Shown here piece after piece: positions 17,618 through 26,800 of a DNA stretch of 62,183 nucleotides. The first letter of the stretch is position 1. Each line of letters begins with the position of its first letter. Below the pieces are notes generated by a model. The model ran no database searches and was not told where the DNA came from. It saw nothing but the letters and a program-made list of their open reading frames with translations. This stretch comes from Pseudomonadota bacterium (GTDB lineage: Bacteria > Pseudomonadota > Alphaproteobacteria > Acetobacterales > Acetobacteraceae). The position numbers and the translations under genes were made by a program. The DNA is taken from positions 1 to 62,183 of the forward strand of contig JABBNW010000004.1 of assembly GCA_019352115.1 (NCBI GenBank), given 5' to 3'.

Positions 17618-17925
17618 TCGCAAGCAAGGCCATGGGGCTCCGCCCCCTGGACCCCCGCCAGGGAACTCGTCCCCTGGACCCCGGTCTATTGGGTTCCGTG
17701 CGTGTGGGGGTGTCTCGGGTCCGGGTGGGGGCGTGCGCGGAGTTGGGAGGCCGGGTCAGGAGCAGGGCGCAATTGCGCTATGCTCCTGACCCGGCCTCCC
17801 AACTCCGCGCACGCCCCCACCCGGACCCGAGACACTCCCACCCGCACGGAACCTAACGGAAGGGTTCCAAGGGCGAGCCCTTGGCGGGGGTCCAGGGGGC
17901 GGAGCCCCATGGCCTTGCTTGCGAA
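17618..17925. repeat. Long palindromic repeat, copy A (308 bp)
   Basis: An almost perfect inverted repeat spanning the whole gap between two convergent genes. The ends TTCGCAAGCAAGGCC and its complement pair at 17618 and 17925; the centre is GCGCAATTGCGC at 17767-17778. Each end carries two smaller hairpins (for example CCAGGGAACTCGTCCCCTGG on the left and CCAAGGGCGAGCCCTTGG on the right). The outer parts match copies at 40.6, 48.3 and 62.1 kb, but the inner stem has a different sequence that is still self-complementary. No open frame with protein-like codon use lies inside. Confidence 0.9.
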
Positions 17926-17946
17926 CCGACCGACCCGCGCCCGGTG

Positions 17947-19236
17947 CTACTCCGCCACGCGCTCTGCCGGCGGGTAGCGGTGCAGCAGCCGCAGCATCAG
18001 CCCCATTGCCGGCAGGGCGGCGAACATTGCCAGCGCGTAGAACGTGGTCCATCCGGTCGCCGCGGCCAGGAACCCGGACAGCCCGCCCACGGTCCGCAAC
18101 GCGATTGCGGCCAGTGACGACAGCAGCGCGTATTGGGTCGCGGTGTAACCAGGCGAGCAGAGGCCCGAGAGGTAGGTGATGAACGCTGCATCCGCCATGC
18201 CTTCGGCAAGGGATTCCACCGCCACCGTCGCGACCAGCACGTGCGCCCGCCCGGCGGAGGCCGCAAGCACGAGATACATCCCCATTGTCAGCGTCTGCAC
18301 CCAACCCGTCGCGAGCAGTGCGCGTCCGACCCCGATGCGCGCCACCAGCCAGCCGCCCAACGCCGTGCCCCCGAGTGCGCAGCCGAGCGACAACGGTCCG
18401 TTGGCGACCGCGATCGCCGCGCGGTTGAAGCCGAGGTGGGTGTAGAACGGGGCGGTCATCACCCCGGCCATGGCCTCCCCCAGTTTGAACAGGGCGACGA
18501 AGCCCAGGATCGTCGGCGCGCCGGGTCTGGCCAGGATTTCGCGCAGCGGCTCGATCACCGCAACGCGCAGCCGGGCACCGAGGCGCAGGCCGGCGGCCTG
18601 CATGCGCGCCATCGGCTCCGGCGCCAGCAGGGTGTTGAGCGGGGCCAGCGCCAGCAGCGCCGCCATCGCCGCCAGCGCGCCGTGCCAGCCGATCCAGCTT
18701 GCCCCCGCGATCGCGCCGGCGCCGGAGACGAGCAGCGCCACCCGGTAGCCCCAGACATAGGCCGCCATGGCCGCGCCCTGGGCGCGCGGCGGGAACGTCT
18801 CGATCCGCCAGGCATCGATCACGATGTCCTGGCTCGCCGAGAGGAAGGCCACCAGTCCGGCCGCGGCGATGGCGCCCGCCGGCGCGGTGTTCGGGTGCGA
18901 CAGCGCGAGCAGCAGCGCCGCCAGCGCCAGCGCCGGCTGGATCGCCACGAGCCACCCGCGCCGGCGGCCGAGCCGGCCGAGCGGCCCCGGCGGCCGCGCC
19001 TGATCCAGCAGCGGCGCCCAGAGGAATTTCAGCGAATAGGCGAGCCCGACATTGGCGGTCAGGCCGATCAGCGCCAGCGACACCCCGCCCTCCGACAGCC
19101 AGAGCCGGAACGTGAAGCCCGACAGCGGCAAGGGCAGGCCGGAGAAGAACCCGTAGGTGCCCATCATCCATAATCGCCGATCCGCAAGCACGGCGCGGGG
19201 GGCGGAGTCGCGGGCGGACGGATCGGCGGGCGGCAT
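17947..19236 (-). CDS. MFS transporter, AmpG-like
   Basis: A 429-residue major facilitator protein with about 12 helices. The N-terminal GFFSGLPLPLSGFTFRLWLSEGGVSLALIGL and the following AYSLKFLWAPLLDQ are characteristic of the AmpG muropeptide permease subfamily, as is DIVIDAWRIE (SQDIVIDAWRIETFPP). AmpG proteins import anhydro-muropeptides for cell-wall recycling and beta-lactamase signalling. The start at 19236 has AGGAA ten bases upstream and removes a short arginine-rich extension. No beta-lactamase or muropeptide gene is adjacent, so substrate is inferred from family only. Confidence 0.85.
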   Translation of the reverse strand: MPPADPSARDSAPRAVLADRRLWMMGTYGFFSGLPLPLSGFTFRLWLSEGGVSLALIGLTANVGLAYSLKFLWAPLLDQARPPGPLGRLGRRRGWLVAIQPALALAALLLALSHPNTAPAGAIAAAGLVAFLSASQDIVIDAWRIETFPPRAQGAAMAAYVWGYRVALLVSGAGAIAGASWIGWHGALAAMAALLALAPLNTLLAPEPMARMQAAGLRLGARLRVAVIEPLREILARPGAPTILGFVALFKLGEAMAGVMTAPFYTHLGFNRAAIAVANGPLSLGCALGGTALGGWLVARIGVGRALLATGWVQTLTMGMYLVLAASAGRAHVLVATVAVESLAEGMADAAFITYLSGLCSPGYTATQYALLSSLAAIALRTVGGLSGFLAAATGWTTFYALAMFAALPAMGLMLRLLHRYPPAERVAE

Positions 19237-19356
19237 GGATGCGTTCCTGCGGCGCCGCCGCGCCCAAGGCAACCGCCGTCGTGGTTGACGTGCGGGGGGC
19301 GGGCCATGCTACTCAACGGTAGCCAACCGCGCGGCCGTCCACCGGGGAGAGCGTCC

Positions 19357-20637
19357 ATGAAGCTGATGTGGTTCCATCTGATGCCGTACACCGAGTTGCC
19401 GGCGGATTTCCGCGACCACAATCCCTCGGTGTGGGTCGACATCCATTCCTCGCTGTTCGACCCGGCGCGCGCGCACCACATGTACAACGATTTCATGGAC
19501 GAGCTGGAATACGCGGCCGATTGCGGGTTCGATGCGGTGTGCGTGAACGAGCACCATTCCAACGGCTACGGGCTGATGCCCTCGCCCAACCTGATCGCCT
19601 CGGCGCTGGCGCGGCGCACCACCGATACCGCGATCTGCGTCATGGGCAATTCGCTCGCGCTGTACAATCCGCCCACGCGGGTCGCCGAAGAATTCGCGAT
19701 GATCGACGTGATCTCCGGCGGCCGGCTGATCGCGGGCTTCCCGGTCGGCACGCCGATGGACACCTGCTACGCCTACGGCACCAACCCGAGCCAGCTGCGT
19801 TCCCGCTACCTGGAAGCGCATGATCTGGTGATGCGCGCGTGGCAGGAGAAGGATACGTTCGCCTTCAACGGTCGCTACAACCAGCAGCGCTATGTGAACA
19901 TCTGGCCGCGCCCGATCCAGCGCCCGCATCCGCCGATCTGGATCCCGGGCGGCGGCTCGGTGGAAACCTGGCAGTGGTGCGCCGAGATGGACTACGTCTA
20001 TTGCTACCTGTCCTACTACGGCTACAAGGCCGGCCAGGCGCTGATGGATGGATTCTGGGCCGAAATGGCCCGGCTCGGCAAGGACCGCAACCCGTACCGC
20101 GCCGGCTTCCTGCAGTTCGTCGGCGTGGGTGAAAGCCGCCAGCACGCCTACGACCTCTATTCCGAAGCCGCCGAGTATTTCTACGGTCGCTGCCTGCATG
20201 TCGATCCGCGCTGGGCGACCCCGCCCGGCTATGTTTCGGAAGCAACCCAGGTGGCCGGGATCAAGAGCCAGGTGCAACAGGCAGCCAGCGCCGGCGCGAT
20301 CGGCAGCACCGCCGGCACCCGCTTCGGGTCGGTGGCGCGCGAGATGGATGCGATCGTCGACCGCGGCTACGTCATCATCGGCTCGCCGGATGAAGTGACC
20401 GAGCAGTTGCGCGAAGTCGCCCGCAATCTGAACGTCGGCCACCTGATGCTGCTGTTGCAGTTCGGGAACATGGGCAAGGACGTCTGCCGGGCCAACACGA
20501 AGCTGTTCGCCGAGAAGGTCATGCCGAACCTCAAGGACATGTTCGGCGAGTGGGAAGACCGCTGGTGGCCGCAGCCGATGGGCCGGGCCCAGCGCGCCGA
20601 AGTGCCGGCCTTCCTGCCCAAGCTCGCGGCAGAATAG
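19357..20637 (+). CDS. LLM-class flavin-dependent oxidoreductase (luciferase-like)
   Basis: A 426-residue member of the bacterial luciferase-like (F420/FMN) TIM-barrel family. The start MKLMWFHLMPYTELP, the VNEHHSNGYGLMPSPNL segment (histidine motif), and VISGGRLIAGFPVGT are family signatures. Members oxidise organic sulfur, aromatic or alkane substrates with FMN and oxygen. GGGGAGA precedes ATG 19357 by about 8 bases. It is followed by two alpha/beta hydrolases and a DehI-like gene on the same strand, suggesting a small catabolic operon in which an oxygenated product is hydrolysed. Substrate unknown. Confidence 0.88.
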   Translation: MKLMWFHLMPYTELPADFRDHNPSVWVDIHSSLFDPARAHHMYNDFMDELEYAADCGFDAVCVNEHHSNGYGLMPSPNLIASALARRTTDTAICVMGNSLALYNPPTRVAEEFAMIDVISGGRLIAGFPVGTPMDTCYAYGTNPSQLRSRYLEAHDLVMRAWQEKDTFAFNGRYNQQRYVNIWPRPIQRPHPPIWIPGGGSVETWQWCAEMDYVYCYLSYYGYKAGQALMDGFWAEMARLGKDRNPYRAGFLQFVGVGESRQHAYDLYSEAAEYFYGRCLHVDPRWATPPGYVSEATQVAGIKSQVQQAASAGAIGSTAGTRFGSVAREMDAIVDRGYVIIGSPDEVTEQLREVARNLNVGHLMLLLQFGNMGKDVCRANTKLFAEKVMPNLKDMFGEWEDRWWPQPMGRAQRAEVPAFLPKLAAE

Positions 20638-20654
20638 GAAACCGCGGATCAAGG

Positions 20655-20722
20655 CCCGATCCCTTCGACGACCCGATCCCTTCGACGACCCGATCCCTTC
20701 GACGACCCGATCCCTTCGACGA
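20655..20722 (+). repeat. Tandem repeat, four copies of a 17-mer
   Basis: Four perfect head-to-tail copies of CCCGATCCCTTCGACGA (20655-20671, 20672-20688, 20689-20705, 20706-20722) fill most of the gap between the monooxygenase stop and the hydrolase start. The 17-bp period is not a multiple of three and the stretch is non-coding. Such minisatellites can vary in copy number by slippage, which would change the spacing between the two genes. Confidence 0.95.
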
Positions 20723-20742
20723 ACAGCATACGGAGAGCCGGG

Positions 20743-21525
20743 GTGAGCGAACCCGAAACCACGACCATCGACATCAACGGCTTCGCCACCCGCGTCTGGC
20801 GCAAGGGGACGGGGCCGAAGCTCGGCTACCTCGCCGGCCTCGGCGGGCTGCCGCGCTGGATGCCGTTCCTCGATCGGCTGGCCGAAAGCCGCACGGTGAT
20901 CGTGCCGTCGCTGCCTGGATTTCCCGGCGGCGATCGCGGGCACAGCGTGCTCGACACCCATCTCGACTGGCTGCTGGCGGTGCGGGCGACGTTGGACGCG
21001 GCGGGGCTGGCGGGCGCCGACCTGGCCGGGTCGTCGGTGGGCGCCTCGCTCGCCGCGGAGATGGCCGCCGTCTGGCCCGCGAGTGTGCGCAAGCTCGCGC
21101 TGATCGCCCCGTTCGGCCTGTTCGACGCGGCCGATCCGCCGACCGATCCCTGGGCGCAGCGGGCCGATGCGGTGCCGGGGCTGATGTGCGCCGATCCCGC
21201 GATCTGGACAGCGATGAGATCCGCGCCGGAGGGCGCCAACTCGATCGCATGGCCGATCGAACAGACCCGCGCGTCGGAAGCCGCCGCGCGCATCTTCTGG
21301 CCACTCGGCAACACCAGGCTGGAAAAGCGCCTGCCGCTGATTGCTGCGCCCACCCTGCTGCTGTGGGGCGCCGAGGATCGGATCATGCCACGCAGCTACG
21401 CCGGGCGTTTCCGCGCGGCGATCGCGGGACCCACCGAAGTCCAGGTGATCGCGGGCGCCGGCCACCTGGCCGAACTCGATCGACCGGACGCGGTGGCGCT
21501 GGCGATCCTGGGCTGGATGGCATAG
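20743..21525 (+). CDS. Alpha/beta hydrolase
   Basis: A 260-residue alpha/beta hydrolase with a complete catalytic triad: nucleophile serine in AGSSVGAS (residues about 97-103), acid in GAEDRIMP near 215, and histidine in GAGHLAELDRP near 243. The first strand region YLAGLGGLPRWMPFLDRLAE holds the oxyanion-hole area. A GTG start at 20743 is preceded by GGAGAG. The fold is used by esterases, C-C hydrolases and haloalkane dehalogenases; the context after a flavin monooxygenase would fit hydrolysis of a lactone, ester or diketone. It ends 10 bp before the next hydrolase gene. Confidence 0.85.
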   Translation: MSEPETTTIDINGFATRVWRKGTGPKLGYLAGLGGLPRWMPFLDRLAESRTVIVPSLPGFPGGDRGHSVLDTHLDWLLAVRATLDAAGLAGADLAGSSVGASLAAEMAAVWPASVRKLALIAPFGLFDAADPPTDPWAQRADAVPGLMCADPAIWTAMRSAPEGANSIAWPIEQTRASEAAARIFWPLGNTRLEKRLPLIAAPTLLLWGAEDRIMPRSYAGRFRAAIAGPTEVQVIAGAGHLAELDRPDAVALAILGWMA

Positions 21526-21535
21526 GGAGCACCGC

Positions 21536-22477
21536 ATGACCCTCGATCCCGACGTCACACTTGTCCTGGACATGATCCGCCTCGCGGGGCGCCCACCGTT
21601 CGAGCAGATCACGCCCGACGAAGCGCGCGAAGCCTACATGAAGAGCCGGGCCGTGTTGCAGCCGGAGCCGGAAGCGGTGGGCGAGGTGCGCGCGCTCGAT
21701 GCGCCCGGCCCGCACGGGCCGATCCCATTGCGGCTGTACCGGCCCGCGCAGGCGGCGGCCGGCCCCCTGCCCGCGCTCGTTTACTACCATGGCGGCGGCT
21801 GGCTGCTGGGCGGGCTAGATTCGCACGACGTGGTCTGCCGCCGCTTCGCCAACGCGGCGGGCTGCGTCGTGGTCTCGGTCGATTACCGCATGGCCCCGGA
21901 GCACAAATTCCCGGCCGCGGTCGATGACAGCGCGGCGGCGACCCGGTTCGTGATCGCGCAGGCCGCCGATCTCGGCATCGATGCCGGGCGGGTTGCCGTG
22001 GGCGGGGATTCGGCGGGCGGCAATCTCGCCGCGGTGATGGCGCTGATGGCGCGCGACGGCGACCTGCCGCCGCTGGCATTCCAGTTGCTGATCTATCCGG
22101 CGACCGACATGGCGATGACCACGATCTCGTCGCAGACGATCACCTCCGGGGTGCCGCTGACCTCGGGAACGATGAAATGGTTCATCGACCACTACATGCA
22201 GAACGACGCCGACCGGATCGACTGGCGCGCCTCGCCGATCCGCGTGGCCAGCGTTGCCGGCACGGCGCCCGCGTTGGTGCTGACGGCCGCGGTCGACCCG
22301 TTGCGCGACGAAGGGCTCGCCTACGCCGCACGGCTGGAACGCGAGGGCGTGCGGGTGACCGGCGTGCACCTGTCGGACCAGATCCACGGCTTCCTCAGCA
22401 TGGGCCGGGTGATCCGTGCCGCCGACACCGCGATCGACATGATGGCTGTGGTATTGCGCCGCGCGCTGACGGGCTGA
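21536..22477 (+). CDS. HSL-family (hormone-sensitive lipase-like) esterase
   Basis: A 313-residue esterase of the HSL family (family IV). Visible motifs: HGGGW at about residue 84 for the oxyanion hole, GDSAGG at about 158 with the catalytic serine, DPLRDEG near 256 with the aspartate and IHGFLSM near 285 with the histidine, the usual order for this family. It acts on short acyl or aryl esters, in the cytoplasm since no signal peptide is seen. It is the third gene of the monooxygenase cluster; its start lies 10 bp after the preceding stop with GGGAGC upstream. Confidence 0.93.
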   Translation: MTLDPDVTLVLDMIRLAGRPPFEQITPDEAREAYMKSRAVLQPEPEAVGEVRALDAPGPHGPIPLRLYRPAQAAAGPLPALVYYHGGGWLLGGLDSHDVVCRRFANAAGCVVVSVDYRMAPEHKFPAAVDDSAAATRFVIAQAADLGIDAGRVAVGGDSAGGNLAAVMALMARDGDLPPLAFQLLIYPATDMAMTTISSQTITSGVPLTSGTMKWFIDHYMQNDADRIDWRASPIRVASVAGTAPALVLTAAVDPLRDEGLAYAARLEREGVRVTGVHLSDQIHGFLSMGRVIRAADTAIDMMAVVLRRALTG

Positions 22478-22546
22478 ACCCGCCGGTGTCGCGGCTTGCG
22501 GCGCGCGGCGAAGGCTGGTGTCGTGCGGGGACAGGGGAGGCCGCCG

Positions 22547-23383
22547 ATGAACCCACCCGCAACGAAGCCGCCTGACGAACTGCCGGAAGACCGCGCAACC
22601 GGCGCAATCGCCGTGATCTATGACGAGATCCGGCGGTTTTCCGGCGTCCCCTACGTGTCCTCCATGCAGCGCTACCTGGCGGCCACGCCGGGCCTGCTTG
22701 ACTTCGCCTGGGGGGCGCTGCGCCCGGCGATGGCGGCGGGCGCGATCCAGCGGGCGGGCTGGAACCTGGTCGGGGCGACGGCACTTGCGCCGCTGCCGCC
22801 GATCTCGCCGGCGCTGCTGGCGTCATGGGGGATCGATGCGGCCGGTCGCGCCGGCGTCCGCAACGTCGCCGCCAATTTTGTCCGGGTGGCGCCGGTGAAC
22901 CTGGTGTTCGGCCGCTGCCTCGGCCTGTTGCTCGATGGGGCACGCCCGGACGGTCCCGGATTTGCCCCCGGCTGGACCCCGCCTTCCCTGCTGCCGCCGA
23001 TGCCGGGCAACGTCGATCCTGCGGCCTTGGCGGAGGATGCGCGGGCGCACCTGCAGCGCTTCACCACCGAATTGGACGGCAAACCCTTCATCCCCGCCCT
23101 GTATCGCCAGCTCGCGCATTGGCCGGGACTGCTCGGCTGGCTGGCCGAGCACGTGGCGCCGCTTCTGGACTCGGCCGGGATGCACGCAGGCGGGGCGGCG
23201 ATGCGGGACGCGGCCGCCGCGGCGGCACCGGCGATCGTGGCGCGCCTGCCGGGCCTGCCGCCGGGACCGACGCCGGACGCACCGACCGCGGCCCGGGTGG
23301 CGGCGGCGATTGCCCGCTACGGCGTGACCAGCCCGGAGCTGACGATGGTCGGGCAGTTGCTGCTGGACGCGGTGCCGGCCTGA
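22547..23383 (+). CDS. DehI-like (group I haloacid dehalogenase fold) protein
   Basis: A 278-residue, largely helical protein with two related halves, as in the DehI family of 2-haloacid dehalogenases: AIAVIYDEIRRFSGVPYVSSMQRYLAATPGLLDFAWGALRP in the first half (residues about 22-63) and FIPALYRQLAHWPGLLGWLAEHVAPL in the second (about 182-207). Length fits the family (about 290). True dehalogenases use a buried aspartate to activate water; I cannot confirm that residue here, so dehalogenase activity is inferred only from family. AGGGGAGG precedes the ATG. It closes the monooxygenase-hydrolase cluster. Confidence 0.7.
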   Translation: MNPPATKPPDELPEDRATGAIAVIYDEIRRFSGVPYVSSMQRYLAATPGLLDFAWGALRPAMAAGAIQRAGWNLVGATALAPLPPISPALLASWGIDAAGRAGVRNVAANFVRVAPVNLVFGRCLGLLLDGARPDGPGFAPGWTPPSLLPPMPGNVDPAALAEDARAHLQRFTTELDGKPFIPALYRQLAHWPGLLGWLAEHVAPLLDSAGMHAGGAAMRDAAAAAAPAIVARLPGLPPGPTPDAPTAARVAAAIARYGVTSPELTMVGQLLLDAVPA

Positions 23384-23395
23384 CGCCGTCGCGGT

Positions 23396-23620
23396 TCAGC
23401 AGTGCCCGGCCGGGACCAGACGCTCGCGCGTACGGCTGCGCACGAGGGCGGCGAACAGCCGCAGCGCGTCCGGCCCACCGCGGTCGGCCAGGCGGCCTGC
23501 GTCGATTTCGGATGCCAGGTCCTCGGCCTGACTTGCGATCGTATCCGCGGCGCGGTGCAGTGCCTCCCGGGTGACGGCAAGTTGGGTCTCGTCGGAAAGC
23601 GCATTCCAGTCGGCGTCCAT
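23396..23620 (-). CDS. Small hypothetical protein
   Basis: A 74-residue soluble protein, helical throughout (NALSDETQLAVTREALHRAADTIASQAEDLASEID), acidic in the first half and basic near the C-terminus (RSRTRERLV). It converges with the DehI-like gene, 12 bp between stops. Two nearby ATG codons (23620 and 23635) could serve as start; neither has a good ribosome site. No family recognised, but codon bias is gene-like and the helix pattern is regular. Confidence 0.55.
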   Translation of the reverse strand: MDADWNALSDETQLAVTREALHRAADTIASQAEDLASEIDAGRLADRGGPDALRLFAALVRSRTRERLVPAGHC

Positions 23621-23845
23621 CGGGACGGGTCCCATGCAGGCCATTCTGGCACGGCAACGCCGCGGAGGACGGAAGGCGCGCGCGGTCGGCACCAGTGTGG
23701 CCGCGGACGATAAAGCGAAGGTTAACTCACCCCCCCTGCTTGCGTCCGTTGCCCAGCGTCAGATATGCGCGACAGCACGTCTCATTATGGCCCCGAGCGT
23801 TGGCTGGGCGCCCATCTCGCGGGCTAACACCCGAGGCCGCGCCGC

Positions 23846-26800
23846 TCACGCCGCCTCGCGTAACCCCAACCGCCGCAGCGCACGATCGATCCAGTGCGCG
23901 GTCAGCCGCTCCTGCACGCCATTCTGGCCCAGCCGCTCATGCAAGGCCGGGAAATCCACCCGGTCGAGCGCCTGGTCCTGGTTGAAGCAGGAGAACACCA
24001 CCGTGCGTTCGCCGGTCACCGGATCGATCTGCGGCTGCAGGCACTGCGCGCAGACTTCCTTCATCATGCACTGCATCGGGCTGTTGATCGAACCGATCGC
24101 GGTATGACCGGGGTGCAGATACGGCGCCAGCACGCCGTGTCGCGCCGCTCCCACCGCCTGCATCATGCGATCCGAGCCGATCGCGATCAGATGTTCGGCC
24201 GCGCCGAGCGGGATCGCCGCCGACCCGAGCCGCCCGGCGCCATAAGCCGCCATCGCCTCGACGATATTGCCCACGAAGCTGCGATCCTGCGGGCGGTCCG
24301 GGTGGGGAGCGAATCCCGGCGCCTCGTCGCAGCACCAGACGATCGCATCCGCAGCGCGCTCGATCTCCGCCACCTTGTAGCGATCGGCGATCCGCTTGTA
24401 GCCGGCGAAATAGAGCACCTGCGTGCCGGCCGCGCGGAGCGCCGCGCCGATCGAGAACAGCACCGCGTTGCCGAGCCCACCACCCACCAGCGCCACCGTC
24501 GTATCGGCGTGGATCTCGGTCGGCGTGCCGGTCGGGCCCATCAGCACGACCGGTTCGCCCGGGGTCAGCAGCGCGCACAGATCGGAACTGCCGCCCATCT
24601 CCAGCACGATCACCGACACCAGGCCGCGCGCGGGATCGGTCCAGGCGCCGGTCATCGCCAGGCCCTCCATCCCCAGCACGGTCCCTGCCCCGTCCGGTTC
24701 GGCGAGCCGCGGGGCCAGCACCTCGTAGTTCTGCAACCGATAGAACTGGCCGGGGCGGAAGGCGCGCGCGGCAGCGGGGGCGCGCAGCACGACCTCGACG
24801 ATGGTCGGGGTCAGCCGGTGCACCGCATGCACGCGCGCTGTCAGCTCGTCGCGGCAGCGCGCGATCAGTGCGGGACCGGAGACCTCCGTCGCCGGGCGCG
24901 CGGCCAGCCGGCGCGACACCACGGGGTAGCCGCGTTTCGCGCCGCCCATCGCCTTCACGACGTTGCCGAAGAAACTCGGGTGCAGGTCGCCGAAGAAGCT
25001 GATCCAACGGCCGTCCGGGGCCCGGTGCATCAGCACGTCTGCCGCATCCGGCTTGGCAAAGCCGCGCTCCGGGCGGACCGGCGCGCCGTCCTCGTCCAGC
25101 GCCTGGAAATAGCGGCCGTCGAGCGTGATCCGGCCATCCTCGCGCGCGAGCACCGTGTTGGGTTGGGTCCCGGCGGCCACCAGGATGGCGCGGGCCGGCA
25201 GGGTCGCCTCGGAGCCATCGGCGTGCGCGCAGCGGATGGCGCTGGCATGGCCGAAACGATCGGTATCCACCGCGACCGGCATCAGGCCTTCGGCGAAGCG
25301 CACGCCTTCCTCCAACGCCTTGGCCACTTCCTCGTGGTTGAGCGTGTAGGAGGGGCTGTCGATCAACCGGCGGCGGTAGGCGATGGTGGCCCCGCCCCAG
25401 GCATCGAGCAACGCGGCCAGCCGCGGCGCCCGCCCCTCCCCCGCCGCCGCTGCGCGCTCGGCGGCGATGGCGGCGGCATGGGCCAGGAATTCGTCGGCGA
25501 TCGCCGCCTGTTCCTCGCCCCATCCGGCGCGCACCACGGCCACGCCGCGCTCGGCGACCAGCACATCGTAGCGGGCGGCGAATTTCTCCACCTGGCGCAC
25601 GTAGTAGGCGAGGCTTTCGGTCGCGGTGTCGATCGCCGTCAGCCCGCCGCCGATCACCACCACCGGCAGCCGGATCTGCAGATTCGCGATCGACGACCGC
25701 TTCGCCGCCCCGGTCAGTTGCAGCGCCATCAGGAAGTCCGACGCCGCCCGCACTCCGCGCGCAAGCCCATTCGGGATGTCGAGCACGGTTGGCTTGCCCG
25801 CGCCCATGCAGAGCGCGATGTGGTCGAATCCCATCTCCCACGCTGCATCGATCGTCAAGGTGCCGCCGAACCGCACGCCGCCGAAATGGGCGAAGCCCGA
25901 ACGGCGTTCCAGCAGCAGGCGCACCAGTTTCAGGTAGTTCTTGTTCCACCGCACGGTGATGCCGTATTCGGCCACGCCGCCGAACCCGGCCATCACCCGA
26001 TCGTCCAGGTTCTCGTACAGCGCAACGACGTCACGGACCGGGACGGTGGGATCGAAGCCCAGCGGCTCGATCTTCAGCCCGTCGATCGCCACCACCGTAT
26101 GCCCGTCGTTCAGCAGATGGTGCGTCAAGGTGAAGCCGGCCGGCCCCAGCCCTACCACCAGCACCTTCCGCCCGCTGTCGGGGCGCGGCAGCGGGCGGCG
26201 GATGTCGAGCGGGTTCCAGCGGGTGAGCAGGCTGTAGATCTCGAACCCCCACGGCAGCCCGAGCACGTCCTTCAGCACCGAGGTCTCCGCCTGCGGAATA
26301 TCGACCGGCTCCTGCTTCTGGTAGATGCAGGCCTTCATGCAGTCGTTGCAGATGCGATGCCCGGTCGCCGCCATCATCGGGTTATCGACCGCGATCGCCG
26401 CGAACGCGCCCAGCACCGCGCCCTCGGCGCGCAGCGCGTGCATCTCGCTGATCTTCTCGTCGAGCGGGCAGCCGCTCAAGGTCACGCCGAACGGCGATTT
26501 CTGGAATCCGCCCGTCTTGCGATCGGGCAGGCCCTTGGAGCAGGAATCCTTGCCCTGCACATGACACCAGATGCAGTAGTTCATCTGGTCCAGCGCCTGC
26601 TGCGGACCCATTCCCGCATCCGTCAGGGCGAAGCCGTCGCGCGGGCGCCAGTCCGCCTCCGGCAACCGCAGCATGGTCACGCCGTCCCGCATGATGGTTT
26701 CTACCGGTACGAGATGCGCAGGATCGATCCGGTGCGGCACGTGGAACAAGGTGCCGCCGGCATGGGCGGCGTGCCCCGCCGGGGTCAGCGCAGCCCAGGC

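Noticed and set aside
17618-17925. Palindrome copies as intrinsic terminators or as IS elements
   Set aside because: No T-run follows the stems and no transposase frame lies inside; they are recorded as repeats with unknown role.
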